Positions 1 through 14,000 of a DNA stretch of 64,000 nucleotides are shown here, one piece after another. The translations under genes were made by a program, and so were the position numbers. The notes under the pieces are model-generated. The model was not told where the DNA came from. It saw only the letters and a program-made list of their open reading frames with translations, and ran no database searches. Source of the stretch: Zantedeschia hybrid cultivar (taxonomy: Eukaryota > Streptophyta > Magnoliopsida > Alismatales > Araceae). The stretch covers positions 9,410,001 to 9,474,000 of the forward strand of contig JARZZO010000011.1 of NCBI GenBank assembly GCA_030544215.1. Reading direction: 5' to 3'. Position 1 is the stretch's first letter; every line of letters begins with the position of its first letter.

Positions 1-328
1 TTTGTGTGATGTCATAAAATGTGTTATCATTTATGTGATGAATTGTTTCATTGTCATGCATACTATTATGTTGTTTATGGTCTTTGTTCCTATTATTTTA
101 TTATTATATAATGTGTTATTTGTATTACTTGATGATCTTTTGTTCTTATTTATTTAATGGTGCTTCTTAACTCATTTGTGTTATGTAATAAAATATGTTA
201 TTTGTATTATGTGATAAATTATTTCATTGTCATACTCTTATGTTGAATATGAGATGCAAATTGATTTAAATTTAAATGATATTATGATCTTTTATAACAG
301 TTTTGCAATAAGTATTTGTTATATCATA

Positions 329-2028
329 ATGGTAAGAACCAAAGATTTGCGGACTGTGACTATTCGGGTCCAATCCAATGTGGAGGCTTCATCAGAATCT
401 CAGAATCAGTCACAAAGTCAATCACAAAATATGCACCAAAATGTTAGTCTTAATGATTTGGAAGGCCAACCATCTAATACATCAGGTGACATAAATGTTT
501 AATTGTAACAATTTACATAGTATTATCATTTATTCTTCTTATATTACATATTACTAGCATTTGTCATTTTTCTTTTTCAGATTCTCCAGAAGAACGAAGG
601 GTGCGGGGGCCTACTTTACTTGTTGATGTTTACAACATGCCTGAAAATAAAAAAATCTCTGTGCAATTTAATAGCAGAGGACAAGGCATTGGGAAAGAAG
701 TACGTGTGCTTGCTAGTTTTTTAGGCACAATGGCAAGAAACCCTCAATTCACACCTCTACATATTAGTGATTGGAGAAACTTCTCAAAGGATGACAAGAA
801 GAGATTGTTGAATTTTGTGAAGGTATGTAAGTACAAGAATTTAGTTTATTTTAAATTTTTATTTTTAATATATATTTTTTTTCTTGTAGACGAAGTTTTT
901 GATCCCTGATCAAGGCCACAAGTGGGTGCTTAGATCATTAGGAAAGAAGTGGAAGGACTATAAGTGTGAATTGAAATCAGAGCATTTTGAAAGATATCGA
1001 AATATAGATGAGATTTTGAGAAATAGACCTGATCGTATACCAAGAGACCAATGGACTATTCTTGTCTCACATTGGAGTTCAGATAAAGTAAAGGTATAGT
1101 TTTGATTTAAAAGTATTATATAATTTATGTTATGTTTTTATTTATAATATTTTTTATGTTAGAAACGAAGTGAAGGCAATAGGAGAAATCGTGCAAAGCA
1201 AACAATGCCTCACACTGCAGGTTCTAAGAGTTTTGCACGTTTGATGGCAGAGAAGGTTAATCATTTCATCCTCATTTCCTTAGATACATTGTAATAAATA
1301 GGACATGTTAATATTGATTTGTGATACTTATTGTTTTCTTTATAATATTATACTAGGCTATTGATGGAGTAGAGCCATCACGAGCACAAATCTATATTGA
1401 CACTCATAAATCACGAAAAGATGGAAGACTAATCGATGAAGACTCAGCACAAAGAGTTGTAAGTTCATGTGATTAACTTAGCGAAGTTTATTGAGAGATA
1501 TTAGTTTAACAACTTTTGTATTATTTTATTTTAATAGTTATAAATGACAACAAAATACTCTTCTTTATATATTTTTATTTTTTGTAGTAATACATGCAAA
1601 AATATAAATCTTTATTTTATATGAGTGCAGGAACTTATGAAGGAAATGTTGAATCAAGTTCCAAATTCAAATGATCAATCACAAAATAGTGTTGCTTGGG
1701 AAGGTGATGTATATTCTCAAGTAATGGGGCCAGAAAGAAGTGGACAAGTGCGTGGGTTGGGACTAGGTCCAACTCCTAGTGATTTATGGGATTCACTAAC
1801 ATCTCGTCAATTGGGAAAATCTTCTGAAGAGAATAGAACATCCAGTGAGAGGGTTTGTAAGGTCGAGGAAGAAATAAAACTAATGTAAGAACGTCACAGT
1901 AATGAAATGAGGATGATGATAGAAAATCAAAAGAAGTTAGAGGCAGAAATTGCTCTAATGAAGTCTTATATAAATAGGAGGAATGATGAAGTTATGTCTT
2001 CTACATTGAATGAAACTCTAATGGAACG
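329..2028 (+). pseudogene. CACTA-encoded Transposase_24 (Ptta/En/Spm) accessory protein, decayed
   Basis: Probable exons by GT/AG borders and reading frame are 329-485, 581-822, 890-1093, 1163-1255, 1357-1458 and 1631-2028. The conceptual product has a Gln/Ser-rich N-terminus, then the Transposase_24 pattern: a KKISVQFN stretch, a GKEVRVLASFLGTMAR stretch, an RSLGKKWKDYK stretch, SKSFARL and a QVMGPERSGQVRGLGLGPTP segment, and a charged helical tail. This family is the DNA-binding/accessory protein (TnpA-like) of plant CACTA elements; a function in binding the subterminal repeats is inferred. The frame is broken by TAA at 1886-1888, after which coiled-coil-like coding sequence resumes in the same frame, so the gene is probably non-functional. 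The same domain occurs in the copy at 37431-39330. The start at 329 is the ATG that opens the Gln-rich exon. Confidence 0.75.
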
Positions 2029-2689
2029 GTACTTGTCTTTTAATGCTCAATTTATATGAGATGTTACATTATTTAACAATTATTATAATTTTATAACTAT
2101 TGTTTATGTTTTTAGTGTTGTTAATTTTTGTAGATCAAACGAATGATGGTATAATAGAGATTCACCAAGCTTCATTAGTTTGACAACTCATTGGAGGTGA
2201 GTTCCTTAATTATGCTAACCATGTAAACTTAGTTTTATCTTTCTCTTAATTTTATTTATATCTATATAGTCTAAGTTTGCTTGAAGATTTTTCTCTTAAT
2301 ATTAATACCAATGTGATTATAGTTGCTAAGTATGAAATGTTTTCTTCTTACTTTCAGGTTATTGTTCAAGATGACGTCTTTGCTAGAAGTATAAAAAATA
2401 TTCACTCAATCTTCGAGAAGATTTCTTTTTGAGAAAGTCTTTTGTCTTATGTAGCATCATGTATTAGACAAGAACATTTACTTTTCAATGATTTTATTTT
2501 AGATATTATGTATTGGAAAGACAATTTTTCTAGTTATGTTGAACTACTGTCATAATTAAATGAGTTGTTTTGATATGAATGTCAAATAGATTGTCTTGAT
2601 ATTTTGGTATGGAGCGTAGTATATGAAAAGAACAGTTCTTCTATTTTAATGATATGTTTTTATTTGTAACGGCAATTGTTTGTAATTTT

Positions 2690-3099
2690 ATAGGTGCACA
2701 TGTGACGCAAGTATGATTGCCGCAAAAAATATAATGTTTAGATATTAAATATTTTTATATAAATTTTTAGCGGTGATTATAATGGCCACTATAAGTACAA
2801 TATTGTTGATGCTCTAGTCTTGTTGTGGCATTTATAAATGCTACTAAAAATAATAAGAGAATAGTTCAAAATAGACTGTCGTGGCATTTTAAATTGTCGC
2901 TATAAATGGCCGTTAAAAAAATAATTTTTGGCGGCAATTGACGGAACCTTTACCAGCAAAGCCCATAATTGCCGCGATAACTTTTAACGACGGTGGATCT
3001 AACGGCAATTGATGAATCGCCGATAAAGGTAATAGCGGCGATTATAATCACCGTTAAAGGTAAAAAAAATAGCCATTAAAAGTCTTTTCTGTTGTAGTG
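2690..3099 (+). repeat. CACTA subterminal repeat array (right end)
   Basis: Short motifs of the type GCGGCAATT and GGCGATTATAA recur in both orientations, for example near 2703-2720, 2769-2785, 2930-2945, 2985-3010 and 3035-3060, next to the terminal inverted repeat. Arrays like this are the transposase binding sites of CACTA elements. Confidence 0.6.
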
Positions 3100-3102
3100 T
3101 AA

Positions 3103-3420
3103 CATGCAAGGTTCGTCCCCCTACCGGTTCTTGAACTCCTCCAAGCTCCTCGCCGCCGACCCGCCGCACCGCAGACCGCCGCCGGTACCCTCGAGGACGC
3201 CGCCACTCCGCCGGGACGTCGGCCGCCGTCCGGAGAAGGGAACGCCGCGAAGGAGGTGGTGGAGGTAGAGGTGAGAGGTAAGGAGGCTATGGAGTGGTTG
3301 GGAGAGGAAGAAGAGGAAGGGAAGGGGAGGAAGAGCGTCGGAGAGGGCGAGGAGAGAGAGAGTGAAGGTGAGAATGAGGGAAAGAAGGGGAGGCTCGCAG
3401 GGTCAATCCGAATCCAGCTA
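3103..3420. other. GC-rich then AG-rich stretch, no gene recognised
   Basis: Just outside the CACTA terminus is about 130 bp of GC-rich sequence with gene-like codon bias: ATG at 3104 opens a 5' end reading MQGSSPYRFLNSSKLLAADP. It turns into an AG-rich run at 3240-3400. It could be a gene end interrupted by the CACTA insertion, but the conceptual protein was not recognised. Confidence 0.3.
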
Positions 3421-3421
3421 A

Positions 3422-3756
3422 AACGCGTCGATCGAGGCAGACGCCTATCAGTCTGACAGGACGGCCGTACTAACAGCGGTCTGAAATGCGTTGCTCACCG
3501 TGGACGCCGTTCAGACGATGTGACAGGCCATACTGACAACACTATGGCGCCGTACCCTGACATCGCATATGTCGCAGTCTGAATCGCGTCGACCAACCTG
3601 GACGCCGTTCAGACGAAGTGACAGGGGCCGTACTCTCGTGGCCCGAAAACCGTCCACGTGGCGCACACGTGGCACAACAACCAGCAGACCTAAATGTCGT
3701 CCACACAACCTGACGCCTTTTGAAAGGCGTCGAACAGTGCTGACGCCATTCAGTCA
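3422..3756. repeat. Array of GCGTC...GACGC inverted motifs
   Basis: At least five units have GCGTC or a one-base variant, a 10-13 nt spacer and GACGC: near 3425-3445, 3487-3515, 3584-3615, 3692-3720 and 3722-3752. Most are followed by a ttcag(ac) tail. The same motif architecture occurs in the LTR, leader and 3' region of the gypsy element at 22844-37425, but the surrounding sequence does not align with that LTR by eye. It may be the regulatory part of a related, older LTR. Confidence 0.55.
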
Positions 3757-4870
3757 GAAATCTCAAGACCCTACAGGGTCCAAACTAAGAGATCCGGTCC
3801 GAATCCGACCCGAATATAGAATCCGAAACCTCAGTCCTTACACTTATACTCGTAATTTAATTTTTTATATTGGAAAGGGACATAGGTTTTAGACAATAGC
3901 TTTCGCTTTACGGGATTGTCTGTTGCGCTTTCAATCTCATTGTGATGGTTGTATCCTACAGGAAGAATGTCAGTTCCCTTCGCACCTTCCAGTAGGGGGC
4001 GATATCTTCTTTAAGACAAGTTCCATATATGGCGCGTCTCCACTGTTCCTTGTTATTAATCATCTATTGTTAATCATATTATATTTATGTTTTCATCTAT
4101 TTGTTCTTGAAATCTTGACTGAAATTGCACCGAATCATGTTCTATGTATTGTATCACTTGCATTATGCTATCTATTTTTGATGATATGCCATGTTATTTA
4201 CACGTTACCTATCATTTTCTTAATACACACAAGCACCCAACGTCAACGGGCCAGAGGTTGAAATCTTGGGGGGATCCCTCCGGCGGCAAGAAACTAAAGG
4301 GGAGATAAGTTAAGAATTGCTTACCTTGAAGGGGTAGGTGAAAGTTTCTTAAAGTAGTCGATATAGGACGGGTCATATGCACTCTTTTCCCTTTGGGTGA
4401 GTCCCCGTTGTCCGGACTAACTAGGTTGAATGGGTTGACTCGTTACGACTACGGCCTGGGCCGTTATGCTGGATAGGACAGGCTCAGGCCCATTACGAAT
4501 ATCTCTCATCATTAATAAATAACTTATTAAATGATTTTTTTGAAAAATTTGGGTACCTAACAAATTTTTTGTTGTACCAAATACATCTTAAATTATTACC
4601 ATAACGTTTGGAAGATACAAACCATCTTTTTAGGGATCAAAATAACAAAAAAAATATAAAAAACGTGTCGTGCTATACTTTTTATCCACTTATTCACCGT
4701 ATTTATCAAGAGCCTTTGATGGTTTGATTAGATTGAGATAGTTCTTATTTAAATTATTTTTGACACAATTTTACAACTAATTTCTTTAACGAGAGCTCAC
4801 TCTCCCCGAAAAGCTGTAAAGCTCGTGAGGCATGAGAACTATGGGCTCCGAACCAAGCAAACGGGTCCCA
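3757..4870. other. Unclassified repeat-like DNA upstream of GAUT
   Basis: No gene is recognised. The sequence 3757-4500 is moderately GC rich, contains short palindromes (a 14-mer at 3768-3781) and has the patchwork look of a decayed LTR element. From about 4510 the sequence becomes AT rich. The last 100 bp before the GAUT leader is CT rich, as is common for plant 5' UTRs. No clear TATA box was assigned. Confidence 0.3.
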
Positions 4871-5030
4871 CCTTATGAGCGGCAAACACCTCTCCCTCTC
4901 GCGTCTCGCCATACGTTCTCACCTCCTTTTCTTCTTCTGCTCACTTTCCCAGCAGAGCAGTGGAGAGTTTAGAGAGGCTGCAGCGGCGGCCAAATTCCAA
5001 TTCTGCCCGTCCTCCACTGCCATCACTTCC

Positions 5031-8000
5031 ATGCCGGCGCCGGAGAAGATGACCCCGGCAGGCGCCAGATCCGGGCGCCCGCCCCCGCCGGGCGCCGCCC
5101 GCGCCCTCTTCCCCTCCTACCGCGTCTTCGTCTCTGCCCTCTTCACCCTCCTCTTCCTCGGCGCCCTCTGTGCCCTCCTTTCCTCCAACCCCGCCGCTTC
5201 CGACACCGACGACGGCGCCCCCGATACCTCCTCCCCCGGCGCTGGCGGCCTTCTCCGCCCCACCTACGTCGGCCGCGCCACCTTCCTGGCCCTCCAGTCC
5301 GACCCTCTCCGCACCCGCCTCGGCCTCGTCTTCCGCCAGGCTGCTGACCACGCCGCCCTGGTGAACGCCTACGCCGCCTATGCCCGCCGTCTCAAGCTCG
5401 ATGCCTCCCGCCTTCTCCGCTCCTTCGAGGACCTCGTCTCCTCCTTCTCCTCCCTCCTCGCCCGCCTCCCCGCCGCCGACGACGCCGCCGCTGCCGCCCT
5501 CGACGACGACGCCCTCCGGGCCCTCGAGAAGGAGCTCAAGGACCGCGTCAAGCTCGCGCGTCAGCTCGTCGCGGAGTCCAAGGAGAGCTTTGACACCCAG
5601 CTCAAGATCCAGAAGCTCCGGGACACAGTCTTCGCCGTTGGCGAGCAGCTCCACCGCGCCCGCAAGCTGGGCGGCCTTTCCAGCCGCATTGCCGCCGGCT
5701 CCACTCCCAAGAGCCTTCACTGCCTCGCCATGCGCCTCATGGAGGAGCGCGTCGCCCACCCCGAACTGTACCGCGACGCCGCCGACGATCCGGATCTGGT
5801 CGATCCAGATCTGTACCACTACGCCGTCTTCTCCGATAACGTCGTCGCCGCGTCGGTGGTGGTGAACTCGGCGGTCCGCAACGCCGCCGACCCCTCCAAG
5901 CATATCTTCCATCTCGTCACTGACCGGATGCACCTGGCCGCGTTCCAGGTCTGGTTCCGCCGCCGGCCCCCACCGAGGGGCGCCCGCGTCGAGATCCTAT
6001 CCGATTCCGACTTCCCCTTCCTGAACGCCTCCTACTCGCCTGCCGCCCGGATGGGGCTGCCGCTGTTGGACCATCTCAGGTTCTACCTGCCGGAGATGTA
6101 CCCCCGGCTAAAGAGGATGGTGCTGCTGGAGGACGACGTGGTGGTGCAGCGGGACCTGGCGGGGCTGTGGTGGATGGACCTGGAAGGGAAGGTGAACGGG
6201 GCGGTGGAGACGTGCTTCGGGTCGTTCCGGCGGTACTCCCAGTACCTCAACTTCTCTCACCCGGCGGTGAGGGGGAAGTTCAGCCCCCGGGCGTGCGCCT
6301 GGGCGTACGGGGTTAACCTGTTCGACCTCGATGCGTGGAGGAGGGAGAAGAGCACGGAGCAGTACCACTACTACCAGAACCTGGTGAGTTTTTGGGGAAA
6401 ATGATTGTTGATTGTTTTTTGTTACCCATTGTTGATGCAAATTATTGATCGATGAAACTGCTAGTCTTCTTGAGTAGAAGAAGTATGCCGCTGCCGAAAT
6501 TTTAGTTCTTGCTTCCTCCAGGGAAGTTTAGCTTGCTTTGTTTATTATATGTTCTTTATTACCTGAAGATCTGTAGGATTTGAATTGGATGCCCATTCCT
6601 AACTGTTTTTATTTTTGAATTGGATGTCCAAAAGTCTGTGCCATTTCTGGGCATTATTTCTTAATGCAATTTTCTGTTGGAATCATTACTTTCCTTGGCT
6701 GCAGAGTATAGAACTCCGTTGACTGGTCGTTAATTATCATTGTGGTTATGAACAAAAGTGGGAACTATTGAATGCAGATTATGCTTTTTTGGAAGGTGAG
6801 TAAAATTCATACAGTTTATTGAAAACAAATCAAAGTTACTACATACTATGGGAATCATCTTCCCCAATGCAGTTTACACAGTTCCATGTACACAAAGGAA
6901 TGCAAGATGAACCACCACCAAACGTACTCTGTTCTTTCACAGGGTGGTAGAACAGCTCCAAGGGTAATAACAAGAAGGAAAAGTTCATAGCATTTGATAA
7001 ATATATCTATCTGCCATTTGTTTGGAGAATTAGAGAATCCTTGGGCCTTCCCAAGATTGTCCCCGCTTCCCAGTCTACTGTCCATCGCAAAATCCTTATT
7101 TACTGGTAGTTACCCCTGCAAGTTCCTATCTGAATTTCCTTCTTTTCCATTCCCACCGGATTGCCAGCATGTAGCCCGAAAGTAACTACCCACCAGTGCT
7201 TTTCAGAATTATTGGGACAACCCTCAATCCATATTCCATAATTGAATGAAACCAAGCAGATCCTCTCTAGGATACCAGAAGATCATGATTGCCTTCAGTA
7301 CTGTGTCAATGATTTCACTAGTTAGAAACAAATGGTCTGCTGATTCACTTTGCACATTGCAGAAAACACCTTGTTCTAGACCAACCACCACCATTCTCTA
7401 CATCCTCCACCACCAGATATCTAAACAAAAGATTCCTCCGAGAATGGTCCTTTTGGATCCCATATCCATCTCCTTACAATATTTGTGTTACTAAATATGT
7501 TGAACCCCTGAAAGAATCTTTGTCTGTTTCTGAGAATCTTCAATCTCAAATTCAGGAAAGTTACTGGTGGCCCTTACATGCCATCACCCTCCAATAACCA
7601 TAAACCGATTTTTTCTGTATTGTTTATTCCTTCTCATTTGACAGTTGTAAGTCTGCCTAGCATTAATGCCAGAGGTTAACAAAACCCAATTTATCTTCCC
7701 AAATCTGATGTATCCCTCATTTCCTCCATAGGAGATAATGTAGATGCATCGCAGGTTGATTGCACCATTTCTTCTGATGTCTGAAGTATTTCTTTCCATC
7801 ATTGTATGCCCATAGGAACTTCTCACCCACTCTCCACAGTCATTTAGCCCTCTTGGCCCTATTAAGAGTATCTGCTTCATCAGTCCAACCCCTCCTCATG
7901 CAAACCCTATTCCAATTGACGAGGTTCATTGCCCCCCCACCCTCCATCTTGTTGTCTTCCTTCTATAAGAAAGATTTCCTGATTAACATCAACTTCTTCT

Positions 8001-11000
8001 CCACTGTTTTAGATGCCTTGAAAATGAACAGAGTAGATGGCATGCTTGAAAAAACTATTTTGGTAGGATCCTTGTTCCTTCTATTTATAAAAGCTTTGCA
8101 TACTTCCGATCTTCACTCAAACTTCATTAGTACATCATTCCAATGTTTCAACCCAGTAGATACATTTGTCAATGAAAGTCCAAGATATTTAATGGGAACA
8201 TTTGAGATCTTATGCCCAAGCATCTGTGTTTTTATTTTCAGCCTTTCTTGTGTAATTTCCTTGCCCACCAGTTTTGAGTTGCTGAAATCAATTATCAGCC
8301 AAGTCACTATTCCAAGAATACACATCAAGATCTGCAGGCTTCTTATTTTTCCTTTTGAAGAATAAATAGGAACCAATGTTGTCCCTTCCAGTTGTTGCAC
8401 CATCTTCCAATCCTGCAGGTGAGAGATCTTCCAATCATTACATCATCTATCAATCTTGTATTTGTGGCCTTCTCTTACTTCCACATATAATTAAGGCCCT
8501 ATTTGGATGCAGTTTAAGAAAATGCAGATGGAGCTATCATAAATGCATTTATAATAAACCCATCTACCATAAACACATTTTTTGTAAACTCATGTTTGGT
8601 TGTTCTGCATAAGGCTATGCATAAGTGAGTTTTGAGGGGCATCTCACTAATAAATGTGAATAGCATAAACTAACTCCAAGTAGGTTTATTGAAAGAGACT
8701 TGGTGCCCACCAGCTGGCAGTGCACACCTCTGGCGTGCACCAAGTTTTTATATTTTTTATTTTTTAAAAAAATTATGTTTTTAGGTCGGGGCCGAGCTGA
8801 CCTACACGTCCGTACAAGGCACACCTTATTTCAGTCTAGAAAAAGTTTAAAAATTCAAAAACCGATCAGAAGAATAAAAATATATTAAAATAAGTTTTTT
8901 TTTAAAATTTTTTCTAGCCGTCGAAATAGGGTATGTCTTGTACGGATGTGTAGGTCAGCTTGGCCCGGACCTAAAAAACATAATTTTAAAAATAAAAAAT
9001 AAAAAAACTTGGTTCACAAGAGGTGTGCACCAAGTATTTCTTTTATGGAAATGCACTATGAGGAGGTTTTTGGTTAACGATCGAGTTTATATTAATTCCA
9101 TTTTTAGCCTTCCAAACTAAGGTTATCATAGAAAATGAGTTTTTATTAAACCTACATGTGTTTATGTCTTGCCTCCAATCAGGTCTTAAGTGTTTGTGAG
9201 ACTAAAAATATAAATTGTGACATTGGACCCTCTTGCGTGATTCTTCTTGAGCTTCTGAAGTAGTCACAGTGTTGCCCTTTGCAAAGGATCTGTCATTGTT
9301 TGACAAGCCAACACTTATTATAGCCATTTTTGTTTGAAACACCCATTATAAAAGAGTGTCATATTATATGTGAAAATCATGGTTTGTTGTATCATACTAG
9401 ATCGAGCCAACTCGTACGAGTCAACTTGTAGTTGGATGACTCCGATCCGCTGGTATGCATCATGGTATGCTAGATCGACCGGGATTGGATCGGATCGGAC
9501 CGGTTGGGATTGGAAATCGGTCGGACCGATCTGATCTTAAGCCCCGACCTAGGGTGCTGGGATGGGGATCGGCTGGATCGCTGATCTGGTAGCCGAGTTG
9601 TTCTGGATCGGCCGATCCAGGCTCCCAACGGCTAGAAGGGGCTTCTAAGCCCCTTCAATAGCCTATAACCCACCCACCCCCAGCAGACACACGCACCCCC
9701 TTGCTCTCCCTCATTCACACACAAACTCTCATTTCTCTCTCTCTAAAATCTCATTCCCTCTCTATACTCTCTCTCTCTCTCTCTTTCTCTCTCTAAGCTC
9801 TCATACATACTTTCTCAAACTCAAAGCACTCTTGCTCTCGCAAGCTCTCTAAAGGACAAACGGATGGACTACATCGGCTTTTTTTTCATATCATTTTTTC
9901 TCTCTAACATTTCTTTTTCTATTATTTCCCCTCTCTCTTTTTTTTAACATATATCTCTCTCTACTTTTTGTCTCTCTATCATTCTTTCTCATTCTCTTTG
10001 ACATATTTCCAAGGGCTTACCCGAGGTCTTAGATAAGTTTTGGGTAAATATAATTTTTTCTAATTTTTAGACCTTTTTTACTTTTTACTATTTCCCGTTT
10101 CTCTCCTTTTTTTTTTTAATTAGCTCGGCCGGACCGGACCGGATTGGTCCAGGATTGAATCGGATCGGCCGCTCCGCTCGGTGGGGACCAGACCGATCCG
10201 TGTCCGATCCGCGTGTTGGCCTTCCTTGGTATACATCGAGTTGGGCCGGATCATGCCGACTCATATATATAATATGTTATTTTAAATTGAGTTTTTCCTA
10301 TTTGATAAATAAACTTATCCTTGTTATACCAATCTATAAGATACATTCTAAAATATGATTTAAAATCGTTACTTTTAACAAACTCATTTGCTTGACTCAT
10401 GTGACTTGTGCAAGTCAAATCGAGTCAGATCGCATCCGTCTCATATCTGGCGAACCCGATTCAATCCAAATCCCTGAGTTGGCGAACCTTGGTGAAAATA
10501 CAAATGCAAGAATGATAAATATGCAATTTTCACTCTAGCAATGATTTTTTTTGAAAAGAAAACCCTCAAACAACTTGGGAGAAATCTTTAAAGAGAGGAA
10601 AATATCACTAACAGACAACAATGAAGAGGAAAATATGGAAACTGAGAAGTGACCTGGCAATTTAATTGACAAAATCCATGATAATCAGAAAAAAAACCAC
10701 CAGTTTAAAAGCAAACACTGGGGAGCGAAATGGCATTAGCCGAAAGCCACTAAAGCAGGATGATAGGGTTTGCAAATCAGATACATCAGAGAACTCATGT
10801 TACACAGATTGACAGGTTAACATCTGTCCATGTTTTTGAAATAGTGCTTCTTGAAGTTATTAGGCCATCCAACTCAAAACTTAAGGCATTGAGCGGAGTA
10901 AGCACCATCTATTAAAGTGTTGTTTGTTTTGTCCCTTTTCCGATGTGGGACTATTCTAACATGCCTCCTCACGTGCAGGCCGATTTTAGGCTCTATCATG

Positions 11001-14000
11001 TGGACCACAAAGACGGAGTGCGTGGCCCGATTCGTAACCATGGGCTCTGATACCATCTAGATGAGTCGCGGCTGCAAGAGAAGAAGAAGAAGGGAGGAGA
11101 AAGGGACTGAGATGGGGAGGAAGAAGCCCTAGGCAGTTGCGGCCTGAAAAAGAGAATCCTGCACACCCCTGCCTTGGGCACACTTTATTCCTTATATGGC
11201 CTGGCAAATGCCAGAATTACATGATGACAGAAATGCCCCTGTTAACCTAACTATCAGGGTGCATGACAAATAAAAGGAAAAAAAATATAGAAAAAGCAGA
11301 GAAAAGCCTTAACTAATAAAAGAAAATACTAGGAGACAAATAACTTAAGTCTCCTTTACAGTGCTCGGTTCTTCAACATGGAGTCACATCAACCTCCCAA
11401 CATTTTATTTTTATTTCAATCACTGTCCGACAACCTACTCCTATGCAGAGAAAGGCAACAACTTTTTATGCCTCAGACTTTTTGTTTGTTGCCAAGCGAA
11501 CTTGACCTGTGTATGTGTTATTACCGACTAATAGGATATGTAGTGTGGAGAGCTTGATTATAACAGCCACAGAATCTTCAGCATGCCCGGGGAGCATCTG
11601 CTTTCTAAGGTACAGTATCCAAAAACATAGCTGCAGGCTTTGAGTGTTGGGGGATGCAAATTGCAATGAACATTAGAAAAGGCAACATCAAGGGAGCCAT
11701 GGGGGGTTTATATAGAGGAGAGAGGTGGCCATCCAAGAGAGGAATGCCAACAGTAGGGGATGTTACCAACAGAGAGTCCCCCTGTGTGTACCCCCCCACC
11801 CCCCCCCCCCCCCCCCTCTTTTTCTTTTCCTTTTTCCCTCTTTCCCCCCTTTTCTCCTTTTTCACGATGGAACAACCAGCAGGGGAGGTGGGTGCATCAC
11901 ACAGACCACCTGCAGCTCCCACTCTCCCATGCTCTCTTCTCTCTCTGCTGTGGTAAAAAGACCCCTGGTGCGCTCTGTGTGTGTGTGGGCACGCGTGTGC
12001 CAGTCTCCTCCCTCTCCTTTTACTTCTATTTTTCCTTCTTTTTTCTGCTGCTGCTGCTTCTTCTTGTGCTGTGTGGGACAAACACTAGAGAGGGCTTTGT
12101 GAAGGCCGGGTAGGTTTTTGGCTGTTCTAGCTGATTGTTTTCTTCCCCTTTTTTTGTACAGTAGGTTGTCAAAGAGCAGGCCAGAAGAGTAGGTTGTTTT
12201 CTTCCCCTTTTTTGTACACTAGAGAGGGCTTTTTGAAGGCCGGGTAGGTTTTTGGCTGTTGTAGCTGATTGTTTTCTTCCCCTTTTTCTGTACAGTAGGT
12301 TGTCAAAGAGCAGGCCAGAAGATGATGGGTTGATTTTTTTTTTTTTTTTTTGCTTACACGCTGATACAGCTGTCTAAAGATGGGGTCAATGGATGAGAAT
12401 TTGACAAGACAACTTAAAGGTGGAAAACTAAATTCGATGACCTTCAAATCGGTGGAAGGGATAAGAGGGGAACGATTGTTGCTCTAGGTGGAAGTGTTGT
12501 TTGGGCTAACTACTATTCTGAAGGGAGGTTTTTTATCATTATTAAGACCAACTCACCAAGAACAACGGTGGGTTTCTGTGGCCCTATTCTCTATATTTGC
12601 CACAAAAAGATTTGAGACACAATTTTTTTTTTTTATTAGTTACATGGCTGCAAGACACCCTTCCTGAAGCCTGGTGTGTGGGGAGGTGATTTTAATTGTG
12701 TGAAAGATCACCACCTTTGGGTAATGGATAATCCAATGATTGAGATAGTCACCAAATAGGACATTTGCATGGACTAATGTTTCAGTGGTCAATAGAGAAA
12801 TCCTACAATGTCTATACATAATGCTAGTAATGTTCAAGAAGACCACAAAATGATCGTTTGGCACACGTCCAAGTGGTCTTTGTGCACATGAAAATTGGTC
12901 TGTTTGTATATCAACGGCATTCTTCATGACATATGTGAAAATGCAAATATAGAAGCAACATATAATAATGTTTCCTGTGTAGTTTTTCCTTATAACAATG
13001 GTTTATTTGCAACTTTCCTTCTAACAATACTTTATATGCAAAAAACCCAAATTTGAAATACTACATTGCGTGCAAGACACTATTAGCTACTGGAATGTTT
13101 TTTTTTTTTTTTGTGTTTGTTTGAAGTCCTTGGTTTTAACATGATCTGCAGCCTTCCTGGAAGAAAACATTTAAATACAAATGATGCGATTAAAAAAAAG
13201 AAAAAGAAAACTCCTTTTCATTGAAAGCTTGGTTGACCTTAAATTTCAGTGAGCCAAATCAGCTTCTGCAAATGGAAATGCTTACTGTCTGGATCTTTCA
13301 ATACTCAATAGAACAATGCCCTGGGGGAAAATAAGAATGCATTACTTTTCTCATGGAGGCTCCTGCCAAGTGAATGGATGGACAGCAGTTGCACAATGTC
13401 TGCTTCAAACAGCATGCTAATATCAAACAAACTGTAATAGATAGGTTCCTCAGGGATGTAAGATCAATCTCTTTTTTGGCAGTCTCCCATTGGATGTTAC
13501 CTTCTGAGCCATGAGAAGAACCTGATTTTGAAATGAATGACATGATTGTATTTAACAAACAAATCTCTGGCATCTACTCAGAGATAAACCATCAATTTAC
13601 ATCAATAAGATGACATGCCGTCACTAGACCTTGAGACACTCCAATTTCTTTGGGGGTAATGACCTTGTTCTCTCCAAATTTTCCCTTCTGATAGTGCCCC
13701 GTTATCTGTCAGATCTCTCTTTTTGAGGACACTGTATTCAGTTCTAAGCCTTTAAACTCTATTAACAACCTCATCAACTCAGCATTGGAGTCTGTGCATT
13801 CATGTAAAGCCAACCATATTTGTCAGATCCTGGTGTTTTGACTTTGGGTTAGGGTGAAGATGCAATTGCCTTGAGATTTTTGTTTTGCCTGTGGGATGAA
13901 AGACCTGATTATGTGGGAAGAAGTGATTCTCAGACTAGAAGACCCCACTCTAGCATTCCATTCAGAGAAAGACATACATTAATTTCACAGAAATGTGTGC

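Larger units (their letters stand above)
1..3099 (+). mobile_element. CACTA (En/Spm) DNA transposon, 3' part
   Basis: The right end is seen directly: the sequence ends in ttttctgttgtagtg at 3085-3099, whose reverse complement begins CACTACAACAG, the terminal inverted repeat typical of plant CACTA elements. A cluster of short subterminal repeats precedes it, and a spliced gene of the Transposase_24 type lies inside. The left end and the main transposase gene (TNP2) lie outside the window, so the 3-bp target duplication (taa at 3100-3102 on this side) cannot be checked. Its subterminal motif differs from that of the CACTA at 18485-40044, so they are different families. Confidence 0.85.

Noticed and set aside
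3422..3756. CRISPR-like array of repeats with variable spacers
   Set aside because: Plant nuclear DNA; units are inverted motif pairs of uneven spacing, not direct repeats with constant spacers.
4941..5933. 330-aa minus-strand frame opposite GAUT exon 1
   Set aside because: Gly/Ala/Glu-rich shadow of a GC3-rich coding exon; the plus frame has clear GT8 homology.
11605..12113. Overlapping 100-158 aa frames on both strands
   Set aside because: They run through poly-C and CT-rich DNA; composition artefacts without domains.
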